A stretch of DNA of 64,000 nt from Apoda limacodes (Eukaryota > Arthropoda > Insecta > Lepidoptera > Limacodidae): NCBI GenBank assembly GCA_946406115.1, contig OX291560.1, forward strand, positions 7,379,158 to 7,443,157, read 5' to 3'. Both the position numbers and the translations under genes were made by a program. Below are positions 38,691 through 51,591 of the stretch, in pieces. The notes below the pieces were generated by a model that saw nothing but the letters and a program-made list of their open reading frames with translations, ran no database searches and had not been told where the DNA came from. Position 1 is the first letter of the stretch, and each line of letters begins with the position of its first letter.

Positions 38691-39354
38691 TTTATTTAAT
38701 CGCTTATACTGTATAGCATGACGAGATTCTAGTAAATATCTAAAATACTCAATAAGTCAATTACTTATTCTCAACGAGACTCATTGGCTAGGAGTTCAAC
38801 ACACTGGTGTACTTTTCCCAACAATCTAGCCAAAATAAATAAAGCAGACTGGCCAGTTCGGCCCTTTGGCCCCAAGGGGACGAGCGATTTGTACGCTCGC
38901 CAAATTGCCGCTCTTTACAAGGACTCTAATAATCACGTCATATCCAATTTTCCTTTCTAAACGCTGAAGGAATATCAATTGAAAAGTCTAAAGATGTTTA
39001 TTGAATGCATTTATCAGAAATATAGATGTCATCCTAATAGTTTAACTATATAATAACAATTATTGTAAATTTATTTTGACTTCTTATCAAATTTTCTTTG
39101 TTGTAAGATTTTTTCTTTTCTAGATTTAGACATCTACATTTGTGGCGTTTCAGCTAACTATATGAGTTACCTGGTCCATTTGTACATAAATAAATACTAA
39201 ATATAAAATATTCTTAATGTACTTTTGAGCAGTAGTTACATAAGTTTATTTTTTTTGTTACATAAGTGAGAAATAAGATAAATCATAATTTTTGGACCGT
39301 CATTAATTTACTTGAAGGTCATAGAACCTTAACTAATATATGGTATACTAGACT

Positions 39355-39605
39355 TTGCCAACGGCTCCGCTCTAACTTCCGTTATCGGCGTAGAACTCCT
39401 TAATTATACTAATGAAGTTAACTATAGCGAGCTACAGGTGCAGCTATAGTTCGTTTTACTCTGCTATTGTTATTCCCACGGGAACTTATAAAAAGTAGCC
39501 TTTATGCATTCCAGAACCTAACCTATATGTATGCCAGGTTTCATCCAGTGGTTGAAGCGTGATTGAGTAACAAACATCCATCCATACAGACAAACTTTTA
39601 CATTA
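39355..39605 (+). repeat. short interspersed repeat, 'gctatagc' family
   Basis: AGACTTTGCCAACGGCTCCG, GGTGCAGCTATAGTTCG, AAAAGTAGCCTTTATGC, TATGCCAGGTTTCATCC, AAGCGTGATTGAGTAACAAA, the same block order as 11685 and 55300. Confidence 0.65.
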
Positions 39606-41460
39606 GGATTAGGATGTTGGGTTTCATTTTGTTTTGTAGTATACAAGGTATATTATTAAAACAATAGATAATATCACACGCATACTGACCCACCCCAGTC
39701 AGCCTACAATCCCTATTAAATGACCAATCTGTAAGACGCGTCGATACGAGAATGACTAATGGTAGTTTACCGCTTAGCAAATTGCCTGCCAAAGTCGCAG
39801 CGAAACTGGAAAATTGTTTCATTCATAAATGCAATAGCTTGGCTTTACTGAGGATGGGACTTTTTTGAATAACATGATGATATTGGATTTCGAACCCCTT
39901 GTGATTGTGGTTTGCAGGAACGTCAGATGGACAAATGATCCTATTATAATATTATCTTATTTTGATGCATGTACATCCAATTTTTTACCTACATTTGTTT
40001 AGTACCTACAAATGGTCGTATTTACATTTTGTAGATACGTGCTAAATTTTCATTTGATAAATTTAAGCAGTGTACTGTATCTTTCTGAGCTTATAAAACT
40101 AGCTTAAATTAGCAATACAAAGAGAAATATCGGGGCTGCATTCGCTGCCAATTGAAAGGAGAAGGAAATAATAGTTATTTGCAATAATCGACTGAAGGGA
40201 CGGGTGATTGCGCCGAGGGCACAAGCGAGAAATTTTCTGTATTTTTGTCGGGCAAATTTGGATTTGCTACACTGTTCATTAGTACTACAATGATGTAAAT
40301 AGACTTTATTTTATTTGATAAAAATAAAAACTTTCGCAGCAAAAACGTTTTTTTTTATTTTTTTCTGGATTTTATATACACTTTTGAAAGCTTAGTAGTT
40401 ATTTTAATATTTCATTAAATCTTTTTCGATACCGATTTTTTAAAAATCTTACATAAAAAGGGAGATGGTTAATTCCATGAAACGTTAAAATATTTGCATA
40501 TTTTTTCTATTTTCACCGACTCACATATGCTTGAAGTCTTAAATACTCTATATTAAAATTTAATTGTTACTAATTAAAAATAAAATTTTAATAAATTTTT
40601 TTGTCATACAACCAAAATAAAATGAAAATTTCTTTTTCTCACAGGTTCCAATGGAGACTAAAATATGCATATTTAATATGAAATTTATGTACCTGCACGG
40701 AGCTGAGATCAAAAAGTAGTGAAAAATAATTACCTAATACTTTCCTACTTAAATGGATACCTATAAATCACACATGATGAACCGTAGCAATCAAGAACAC
40801 GTCGATTACCCCTTATTCACCCCGCATTGGTGTCTATTGAACCCTATAAGAAGGTATTAAAACAACAGGGGTCAGTACAAAAGTCCATTGATGAGGTAAA
40901 GGGGAAAATAATAGATCATTTTCGGGACACTTGTCCCGCATTTAATTCGGGACTGTCCTCACATGATCGATTGCAATCGCAGACTAATACAGTTCAGATG
41001 ACAAGTATTTTTATTCGACTGCGAAGAAAATGAAGAAGGGTTATGAAGCTGGCTGTACACATTTTTATGACCAAAGACCCAGTTCATTTATCATACTATA
41101 TTGTGTTTTATTTATTAAGTTCTGACTCTGTAATTCTTGTTGTTTTCGTTAAATGAAGTGTTTATAGGTATCTATCTGTCTTCATTGCAATTTTCTTTTT
41201 TTTTGTTACTAAAATAATAATTTAGACAATTGTTTCAATCACAAGAATTTTACAAATGTAACTAACAAAACACTCCTTAATCACCAATTTACACCTCTGA
41301 AGTAGAAACTAGTTATGTTCTTGCAGTTTTAGATCACTTTTTGTTTAATTAAGTCAAAATTGTTAGACAACAACACAAGCATGAATTTTCGTATTTATTG
41401 ATGTATAACATCAATTTTACCCTCAAACACAAATATTAAAGTAAGTAATTAGTGGCTCGC

Positions 41461-41545
41461 TAGACACCTACATCATACCACATGGGGAACAGTCACATTT
41501 CACCAACCACTTAAATCATGCATGACATGTGGTGAGCCCATCGCC
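41461..41545 (+). repeat. 'ggtggtgagcctatcgcc' repeat fragment
   Basis: TGTGGTGAGCCCATCGCCGC at about 41520 matches the 16126 fragment. Confidence 0.5.
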
Positions 41546-42515
41546 GCAACTTTGTTTTTCGACTCAGTCTATCATCATCATAGTTTTACATACCTATATA
41601 TGACCTATAAGTTGTAAACTACCAACTTTAAGGTAATAAGTGGTAAAATAAAAGACCACGGACCAAAGAAATATATATTACTTAGCCAGGACCGGGACAG
41701 CAGTGTCTTTAAGTTGACGTAACGATATGTTCTATCGATAAACTATATTCTATCGATGATGAAAATAAACGAACATGACCAACGTAGTTTTCAAAAGTAA
41801 TAACTGGTGATGCAATTTTTTTTTAAAATCAAACTTGCTAACACTTTTCTTTTTATTATATTTATATATAGGAAAACACCTTTGCCATCTCTTAACTGTT
41901 ATACGTAAGACAGAATTCGGCAGGGGGATGACTACCAAAAATACACTCAAGGCTAAGAGACAGACATTTTAATTCTTTTTATTTTGTCAATTAAATTACT
42001 TTTAAAATTTGTCATTTAAATAAACGTGAGCATTACGAAATAAAATTAATACCGTTAAACTCAAAGCAACACTTTAAATTCAACACAAAATTCAAGAAAT
42101 CTAGACAATTTCGAATTTTTTCAACGGCCGTTGTCAAAAAAACTGCTCAGTAAAAAGTCTAACCGCAACGCAATAAATCGGACTGCATCGGACTTTAAAG
42201 AATTGATTTCGTAATCGATTATTCGATACTCGATATTATTTCTCTGAAATCATTTGGTTTTACTTGGCTTTTTTGTGGTTAAGATAATTTCAGTACGTAT
42301 TTTTAATCCACCTTTGCTGCAATAAAAACTGACAGTGCATTTCTGTAAAAATTTTTTTTTACTAAAAACTCAGTTACAATTTAAGTGGAAAATTGGCATT
42401 AGAAGAATGGTTACAGCATAATTTCATGCTAAAATATTGAGATTACTCAACTACATTAAATGCAGTTGCAAGTCGCATCTGTAAAATTTAAGCCACGGAT
42501 CCATTACTGCGCACG

Positions 42516-42643
42516 CACGTGTACTTAGCTTTGCTTAGTATAAATATATAAGCATAATCATCCACTGCAACCCACGATCACGCTACGTGGCTTGATGACC
42601 GTGATGACGTTACCAAAATAAATGGACCCGCACAGCTTACGTG
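42516..42643 (+). promoter_or_regulatory. CACGTG/TACGTG cluster in trh intron 1
   Basis: CACGTG at 42516-42521 and TACGTG at 42584-42589 and 42638-42643, in a GC-richer stretch directly before an 'agggttccgt' repeat copy. These are bHLH and Trh:Tgo-type core sites; their function is inferred only from position. Confidence 0.3.
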
Positions 42644-42951
42644 CATAGCCTCTGCGTGCACATCCAACGCAGCAGTGGAACCGCGGCTTAATATTCGATT
42701 GGAATTGTTATTGTTATCAATAATGAGTCCCAAGGTATTTGAATTTATTATTTTATATGTGTGTGACTATTTCATATAGGTAATTACGAATTTAAATTTT
42801 CATAGACATTTTTTAATATTCATTCCATTTAAGCTATCAATATTCTTAATTAAATTTTATAGCAAAAGTAAACGACTAATGATATTAATATCACGATGAG
42901 CATTATACGTACAAAGTTACAAAACAAATGACTAAAAAACTGTTTGTTTTT

Positions 42952-43217
42952 AGGGTTCCGTACAAAGGGTTATTAGCGGAACCCTATTACTAAGACTCCG
43001 CTGTCCATCCGTCCGTCTGTCACCAGGCTGTATCTCATAAACAGTTGAAATTTTCGAAAAGGATGTATTTCTGTTGTTGCTATAACAACAAATACTAAAA
43101 GACAGAATAAAATAAATATTTAAGGAGGCTCCCATACAACAAACGTGATTGTTTTGCCGTTTTTATAGATAAATTCGTTCGTGCGCGAGTCCGACTCGCA
43201 CTTGGCCGATTTTTTTT
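42952..43217 (+). repeat. 'agggttccgt' family interspersed repeat, long copy
   Basis: Runs TTAGGGTTCCGTACAAAGGG, ACTCCGCTGTCCATCC, CACCAGGCTGTATCTCATAA, GCTATAACAACAAATACT, and GAGTCCGACTCGCACTTGGC. It covers the minus-strand frames here, which are therefore not genes. Confidence 0.75.
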
Positions 43218-43631
43218 TATTAGGTATAACGTTTGAGCTTGGAATTTAAACAAACTTAGAGTTTTTTTATTTAGTATTGTTTGTTCATTCGTTTCATTCG
43301 TGTTTTCATGCAATGATAAACTGAAAAATATGACTCTTCCTAACATCTATTGGCGAGTATTAATACTATTATTTTTACCGACATAGCTACTTGATAATAG
43401 ATGGCGTTGGTAAAAAAGTAAGAAAAAATTGACCAAAGTGGGATTAGGACCAAGATAAAGTTATCATAAAAATGGTTCATTTTGTACCTATAAGGTTTGC
43501 ATGACGCATGAAATAGACGCAAGCAAAGCCGCAGGTTACAATGAGTTCTTGACAACTTAAACAATCTTTACTTTTCCCTATCACACAGAATACATTGATT
43601 GATAAACTAGAATATTTAGATTTAATATAAT

Positions 43632-43721
43632 ATCAGGTCGATCCGTCGGTCGGTGCGAAGTAAAAACTGGAATGGGTAGAGGGCGCGACGAATCGGCATG
43701 ACTAGGCGATCGGGACCTGAT
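43632..43721 (+). other. GC-rich imperfect palindrome
   Basis: ATCAGGTC (43632-43639) and GACCTGAT (43714-43721), with nearby GATCCG/CGATCGGG, make a long imperfect stem enclosing GTCGGTCGGTGCGAAG. No repeat match within the window. Confidence 0.4.
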
Positions 43722-46005
43722 TGAGGCCGACTACTGTTTATACAGGCTGATGTCGAAAGTATACGGAAAATATTTGTTAAGTCCTGTGTCTAGGCACTAA
43801 AAACTTCGTTCTGCATGAAGTTCTATTATATTCTCCAACGCTTCCAAAAGTCAACCCGACTCTTTTATGACGATCCTGTGACTGCTGGCAAGGAATACAC
43901 TTTTACGCATCTACACATTTCTTTTGTTTTTGTAGTGTTACTAGTCATGAATTACGTGGTTTTTGTATAAAGTGACCAGCTTGTGTTCTAGGTTCAAAAC
44001 TAAAGACCCAAAAAAATCATACCTGAATGATTTTGCGTTGTCTGTCAAAAATAAATTACATTGTGCTTAATGATTCTTTGATCTTTAAGTATATAGGGGA
44101 TATGAGTAATAGGTGTCATTTGAGAATTGCCTAGTAGCAAAACATACTAAATATAATAAGTGACTTTACTCTGTTAGTTAACAGAAAAACTTTTACATAT
44201 ATATAGTTATCTATACGGAAAAGTGTGCCAACGGGAGCTTATTAGTTACTTATCTTAATCTGTCCGTTTGTTTGGTACGAGAGACAATATGTTTTAACCA
44301 CAACATGTAGACAGTTGTTATTTCCAATAAAAAAAAACTCATGTTTCAAGAGTTAAACAAAAAAGACACACGCCTATTTTTATGTTCAATACATTACGGT
44401 AGTAAATTGAACTGCTAATAAAAGGTTTTTTGACAAATAGGGAAATTATCACAACTTCCTTAGCTGAATTTTACTGGGAGAAATTTTTATTTAGTGATAA
44501 AACTGACTCGGTTCACAATAACTATCTGTAATCCGCACTTAATTTATTGTGTAATAAAAAATAAGGCAGGTAGATGTCACGAGATTTTTTTTTACAGTAT
44601 GCGGGTTCTAGTGGAAAATATTTTTTTTATTAGATATTTTACCTAATGTGCGGCTAACCATAGTGTATTTATAAAAAAGTTAAAACGAATCTGTTGTCAT
44701 TACAAAAAAAAAATAGAACATCCTTTATTTATCAGCATATAAAAAGCAGCACAAAACAAAACGTAATAGATCCATATGTATCTAACAAAAAACTTAGTAA
44801 CGCTGCTATATTCAGCTATACTTAGATATACCTAGCTACTTGTAGCAGGTCAGTATTAGATATAAAAAAGAACAATAAACCGACTTCATTGAAACCGTTT
44901 TGTTACCTAAGTATCATTTGCGTCAATTTCTATAAAGGTCTGTGTTTTAAGTAAGGTTACCGTGGGAGAATAGCTCAAGTCACCGTTTTTATAAATTTCT
45001 ATTAATTAGTTTCAATCATCCTAAAAATGAATGTATTTTATAAAGCGCAAACAAAAGTTCATAAAAAATGTGTAAAATGTTTTTTTTTTATTTTATTTTG
45101 TACATATTCAAATGGGTTTCTAAGAACACTATTGCATCGTCAAGAGAATTAACTACTTAAAATTTGTTTCACAAACTAATTAAAATTTTATTGAATAGCT
45201 TAACTTTGTTAAACAACAAACGAAACATGAAATTATAGTGAATCAACTAATAAATACATATTTTGCATTAAAACACTTAAACAGATCGTTTTATTTAATT
45301 TATTTTTATAATTTTCATTATTATTTTTATTTTCAACTTCAACTGTATTTACAACATAAGTTTTATTTTATTTTTTTATAATTTAATACTTTTTTTAAAT
45401 GAATGTAAAATTTGGAGAGTCCAAAGATCGTGTCAAATAGGACACTGCCTATCCCTATGGGAAACAGGCGTGTATGTATATTCTGAAACTGAGAATCGAT
45501 TTTTTAGTTAGTTACTTGTCTCTAAAGTTTTGCAACTGTAACATTTATAATTATAATAAATATAATATAAATATAACAGGCAAATATTTATAAAGAAAAA
45601 CCCGTAAATGACATACTGACAACCGTACGGACCACTAAAAATTTTCAAATCAGTTTATATTTTTTTGGGTAAACTAATAACCATATTAAAACTTAAAGGA
45701 TAGAAACCCAAAAGTAACATGTTATTCTGACCTCTGATTGCGGTTGCAGCTTTCGAAAGCTCGCTATTTGAGCTTTATTCTCAGCCCGATTGTGGTCGGG
45801 AGATTTTTTTGTTCGCTCAGGTGCTGCGATTGAATTTGATTTTTATAGTCGTAAATATTGGGGGTTTGGTTACTGTTTAATGGGGGGATTAGTGCTTTTA
45901 TTTCGTGCTTTTATTGTAAATTCAACCGTTATTTGTCCGATGACGAGGTAACTTTAGTTTTTTTATGTAGGACTTTAATTTATCAACAAATTTTGAAGCT
46001 ATGCT

Positions 46006-46672
46006 TACCAATTCTTTACGTAGTAAGAATAGTTTGAAGCCATGTTTCATAGTTATTTGCGAAGTAGGTATAATTTGCAGCTATTTTTTTTTAGTTCTTT
46101 GCGAAGTCGCTATAGTTTGAAGTTTTTTGCGTAAAAGTATCGATTGAAGCTATGTTTTTTAGTTCTGTGCGTAGTAGGTATAGTTTGAAGCTATGTTTCT
46201 TAGTTCTTTGCGTAGTAGCTATAATTCGAAGCTATATTTATTAGTTCTTTGGTTGGTAGGTATAGTTTGAAGACATGTTTTTCAATATGCTATTTAGTTT
46301 TTAGCTTAGGAGGTATAGTTTGAAACTATGTTTTTTTATATATTTGCGTAATAGGTATAGTTTGAAGCTATGTTTCTTAGTTCTTTGCGTAGTAGGTATA
46401 GTTTGAAGCTATTTTTATTAGTTCTTTGGTTTGTAGGTATAGTTTGAAGACATGTTTCTCAATAAATTAAATAGTAAAACGGGATTAAACGCGTCGTTAT
46501 TGGGCATTAGTCTACCCGTGACCAAGGCTGGTGTAACCCAGCCGAAACGTCGTGAAAAAGGTATTTTGTCCAAAACCGACGCGTTTAATCCAGTTTTATT
46601 TTTAAATTAGTAATTGAACGCGAAAATTTTAAAACTTATGTTTCTTAATTATTTGCGTAGTAGGTACAGCTC
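46006..46672 (+). repeat. minisatellite, about 45-60 bp units, interrupted by a palindromic insertion
   Basis: The core TTTGCGTAGTAGGTATAGTTTG..GCTATGTTTCTTAGTTC recurs about nine times between 46006 and 46465. A last partial unit (ATGTTTCTTAATTATTTGCG) lies at 46640-46672, beyond the insertion at about 46472-46612. Confidence 0.8.
46476..46597. mobile_element. small palindromic (MITE-like) element
   Basis: Arms 46476-46496 (AAAACGGGATTAAACGCGTC) and 46577-46597 (GACGCGTTTAATCCAGTTTT) are 21-bp inverted repeats with about two mismatches. The centre holds GGCTGGTGTAACCCAGCC, itself a hairpin. It splits the minisatellite. Confidence 0.65.
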
Positions 46673-46910
46673 TTTGATAGATGCCTTTATTGATCAGTAG
46701 CGAGCTTAATGACTATAGCCATTCTCTTCTTGTCAACCTTCAGCAGTTTGAAGAATGGAAAAAGTAGTATTAAAGGTACTAGAGCATTTTAATGACTATA
46801 GTTAATGACTACCTAATATAGTCATTAAATCGATTCAATAACAAGGTGAAGGTGGCGTTCAAAATACTTCTTGCAGATTTTTTTTGAACATTTCCTAATA
46901 CACCTAAAAC

Positions 46911-46977
46911 TATGGTGACCGCTTACCATCAGGCAGACCGTAGGTAACCTGATTTGCCAACTTAGTGGTATATAAAA
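46911..46977 (+). repeat. fragment of the 1399 LINE 3' end, opposite orientation
   Basis: TATGGTGACCGCTTACCATC, AGGCAGACCGTAGG and CTTAGTGGTATATAAAAA, the reverse complement of the other fragments, so this copy is inserted in the plus orientation. Confidence 0.7.
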
Positions 46978-47925
46978 ATCAACATCAAGAAATTACACCT
47001 AACACCTAGGAGCTAACAGAAATATCTTTTAAAGCTTTCTTTAATAGCTTACCTTACCACAGTACATACCTAGATGCCTTTTACTTATTAAATTGCTGTC
47101 AGTTTTATAATACCTGAATACTATTTTGAAATTTTAGTTTTTTTGTTGTCTTAAAGTCATATTTTCAAATAATATTAACTGATAAAAAATTTACCAAATT
47201 CTATTTCTAATGGGTATTGGGCTTAACAACCTACACAAATAATAAAACAATACTAATTTCCAGGTTCGACCTATACGTAAACGATTAATGAAAATACCTT
47301 TACATAGGCAAGCACTAAACATGTCAGTATATTATACTTTTTGGACATATATCTTTACACTTTTGCAATAAAAAAAACTTTTTTAAAGCTATATCCTTAA
47401 GGATGCAGTTTCGCTGTTTTCAACATTTAATATTAGTCGTAATAAGTGTTGGTTACATATATTTTTCTACAATTACAAATCAAAGATTTTAAATCGCTTA
47501 TCTTTTTAATTTATCACAAAATGCTTATAGTTTACCGTGCTTAAATCTAGTTCACTTTCAGTTGTAATTTAGTAAAGAAAAAATACAACAACAAAATAAC
47601 GAAAAATTAGAACAATTAGATTATCTTAATTAAGGATACAAGAGCTTTTTAACGAAAAACACTGACATAACATTTTAATTAAACCTTTTAAGGAAAATGT
47701 TATTTGAACCAATATCTGAATATAGTTACCATTTCTCTGTAGTATTTTTTTTTAAAGTACGTTTGCCCCTAGAATCTTATCGATCTCTTAAAAAAAAAAT
47801 GGAAACTACGTGTTCTGTGTTGTAATAAAAAGAATATAGATTGAAAATCTTTATTTAATAATAAATTAATAAAATATTAATAATAAATTGTTAAAAACTA
47901 TCTGAAATTATCACTTATTATATTT

Positions 47926-49228
47926 CTTGGGAGTAACTAAGCCTTTGGTTTTTATTGCCGAGGTATTTATCAGATTTTATTGAAAATTGCAAGTAGGTAC
48001 TTACACGTTCAAGCATGAACTTAGGGTTCCACAGAATATCTATTTTTACAGTTATCTTGTTGAAAATGTATTGTTCGTGGTGAAGATGTTATTGTTTTTA
48101 AAATTTAGAACTCATACTTAAAAAGTTAGAGAAAGGGACACATAGTAACGACTTTGTAGTTAGTAAAATAAATTAAAGGTTTATTCCACAAAGAGACAAA
48201 CACTAAAAGGGATCCTTTGAGGGAAGGGGAAATATCCTCAGATCTTAAGAATCTTAAAAATCAGTCTAGAAGTCAGGTTCGCCAACTTAGTAAAATTAAA
48301 TTATTAAACATGCAGCCTTAAATATAATTTCCAAAATGAAATTTTACTTACTATTTTATTAGATTTTTAATAAAATTCTCATTCATCTACATTGAACGTA
48401 GAAACGCGTGTTAAACTATTTTAGCCACGGTCTTTATTTTTCAATCAAAATATCTCTGAGTACGGATATGGCTTTTTTGTTTTCAAAAATTCTATAGCTT
48501 TTTTGATGGCTTAGAAATTTTGATGAAGTGTGAAAGGGTTTTTGTTCCTTTGATTGAGTCAAAAGGTTGATTTTTTATGTTGTAAAAGCTGTAACAAGAA
48601 AAAAAATAAGTTTGCTTATTTTTAACTTAGATGAAACCGTGCCGCTCGTTGATGTCTCATAAGTATTTAAAAAAATTTATGTTTCTTATAAAATGATTAT
48701 AAGAATTTTTGAGTCATAAAGTGTTAAATTTTCAATTAGATGTACCTAATTATAACAATTTTTAAGAACACTGTGTTAATTTGATTTCGGATTAAATGAT
48801 TTAAGTCGGCACACCTGACTACTGGACTGATTTTTTATATTCTTAAGATCTGAGGATATTTCCCCTTCCCTTAAAGGATCTCTTTTAGTATTTTTCTCTC
48901 TGTAAAGTAAACCCTAAATTTATTTTACTACCTACCCTTTCCTTTCCCTGTCTCTAACTTTTAAGTTTGAGTTCTAAGTTTTAAAAACAAAAACAACTTT
49001 ACTATGTTCAATGTATTTTCAACAAGATAACTGTAAAAAAAATTATTCTTTAGAATTCTAAGTTCATGTGTGAACGTGTAAATACCTACCTACTTGCAGT
49101 TTTAAAAAAAAACCTGAAGGCTTGTTTAAAAAAAAAGATAATTTGTAGTAAAATACATTACTCTCCTTTTTGACTCCGCAGTAATCGGGTAAAATAAGAC
49201 AAAAATCTTCTTCAATTTACTCCCAAGC
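47926..49228. mobile_element. foldback element A, 1.3 kb, with long inverted arms
   Basis: The left arm (47926-48290) reappears inverted at 48803-49228. Examples are CTTGGGAGTA/TACTCCCAAG, TTGCAAGTAGGTACTTACAC/GTAAATACCTACCTACTTGC, TACAGTTATCTTGTTGAAAA and GGGAAGGGGAAATATCCTCA. The loop is 48291-48802. It has no transposase frame, so it is non-autonomous if mobile. The intervening loop and arms are A/T-rich. Confidence 0.8.
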
Positions 49229-49675
49229 AATTTAGTTACAAGTTACGTAAAACTAAGTTGACGGTAACTCGCCGTAATAACCACTCCTCAATGAAACCGG
49301 CTCTAAAATTAACAGTAGGCCAGTAGCCTAACTCTCGATTTACGTTAATAATGTTAATGTTCTGGGTATTTTGGATAACTTATTCTATTGGTGACGGTCT
49401 GACATCATATTTGAAATTTATCGTTCCCTATCTTTTTGAATACCTAAGAACTAAATATTATTCAAACCCAAAACCAAAATCGAAATAAGTAAATAATGAA
49501 TATTTTTGGACATTACACACCGCGCGTTTAGTTCCAAACTAAGCAAATCTTGTTCAAGGGATACCAGACAGCTAATAAAAGTACATATACTTATATACTT
49601 TTTTTCTATAAATAGATAGATAAGAAAACTACCAGTTTCGAGACAAACACTAATAATAAATGTTTGCCTTGTGCG

Positions 49676-49730
49676 GGAATCAAACCCACGGCCCTCGCTT
49701 CAGCAGTGGCGTCATTACCCACTGAGCGTG
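49676..49730 (-). repeat. tRNA-derived SINE head
   Basis: On the minus strand GCTCAGTGGGTAATGACG (A-box side, about 49727-49710) is followed by GTGGGTTTGATTCCCGC (B box, about 49688-49672). The spacing fits a tRNA-type promoter, without a complete cloverleaf. Confidence 0.6.
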
Positions 49731-51444
49731 GCGAGCGGACAAAAAATATGTGATTTATATATATATATATATATTATAATAGAATTTCAGTACAAAGTAT
49801 TATTAATTTTATGAACTTCTTCAATCGTAAATGTATCTATTTATTGCTAAAATCGTAGATGCGAAAGAAGAACTATAATTATAACTATCGGCGCAATCTG
49901 TCATTTATTAGTACATTTTTTAATTATAACAGCTCGATTGAAGTAGGCCTACTGTCCTTGTTGTTTTTAAAACAAAACGAAATGTTACTCGACTGGTCGC
50001 AATTGTAAAGTATCTTGGACTACAATTATAGACGAATGACTAGCAGAGCCTAGTCAGTAGAATTCCCTTTATACAAGATATTTACATAACTTAATAATAC
50101 TTTTTACTTTATTAAATTATGATCTGGATCTGGTTGCTAATAAGTAATGACTTAAGTACATTGTATATTTTAGTATTAGTTCGAATTTTTATACTAACAA
50201 TTTAAAAAAAAAGCAGCCATGTAGGTCATAAATCACAAAATCACTTAATTTACTGACTGAAATTAATACCGTAGTCTTCCAATCTTCCATACCTGTGGGA
50301 GGCGTGATAGCTAACTTGTAAAGGAAGAACTAAATCCAGGAACACAGAACTAATAGATTTACAAATATTTTGTAACGTATGTCCAACTTCTGACAAGGAG
50401 ACCGTATATATGACAAAGAAAAGTAATTATACCAAAAGGAAGTACATATCTTGGACAGAACTCACTTGTTGTAAGTACTGGTATACCTATTAAATACATG
50501 GAATGTTAAAATATGGAGTCTAGGTACTTTTAAATGCCTCTAGCCGGTACTCAAATAAATAATAAAATATTATTAAAACAAATCCAATCGTGGTAAGCCC
50601 GAAACCTATAAACATTATTAAAAAAATTTAAACTAATGATTTTAATTTCAATAGAAATGATTACATTTCTTTATAAGTGATGTGCACTGGGCATTGAATA
50701 TAAAACCTACAACATATCATTAATTAAACAAATTCAACTTGAATGGTTTTTTCATTATTTTTATTATGAAAGTCAACTTTGTTAGCCCAAATCCCATAAC
50801 TTAGCGAATCTCGTTTGTTAAGCACTCTTGAAAATATTATTTTTAATTGGACCTTACCGTCTTGTTATTGCTACAAATCTCTGGGAAAAGAGCAAATTAT
50901 AAAGTTCAACTTGCTGCGACTACGTTATATAAAATAATTGTTCACCGTACAGAGATGTAGATATCTTAACGGTTGCAAAATTTAATTAAGTTATAAGTTA
51001 AGTTATAAGGTCATAGATTTTGCTTTAAGATTATGGTTTTTGTCATTTTACTGAAACTGTGAGGAAAAATTTTCGTTTAAATGTACTTAATTAGAGCTTT
51101 ATACGGATTTAGCTGATTACTTTGTAAGTTACTATAGGCGATTTAAAAAAAAAATATTATTATCTTTAAAAAAATCAACGTGAGATTTATGAATTTTTAT
51201 TTTTAGAAAACCCAATTACGATTGTGTCGTATACATAGTTATAGATAAATGGAACGCGCATTTCCTAGCCAGATGTGAAAAAACAATGGTTGCAAAGGTT
51301 TGACATAGAGAGAGCAAAACTGTATATCTCATATCTCTTTTCTTAATAAACATCAAGAAACAAAATGGCAGGCGTTGATATGAAGAGAAAAGGGACCACA
51401 AGTTCGCTTTGTCTCTTTCAAAAGAGTCGCCAGTTTAGGGAGAC

Positions 51445-51591
51445 TGTTGCGTAGCCCATAGGAAAGATTACAGAACTCGAAGTCTGTAGTCACACACAAT
51501 ACTTAAATACCTACAAAACACCTTTTTTCCTCCCTTTAAAGTCTCCCATGACCATGTTGTCATGACAATCTTTCCTATGGACTGCGAAACA
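51445..51591. mobile_element. palindromic MITE-like element
   Basis: TGTTGCGTAGCCCATAGGAA at 51445 and its inverted form TTCCTATGGACTGCGAAACA ending at 51591 make 25-bp arms with a few mismatches around a 97-base centre. Confidence 0.6.
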
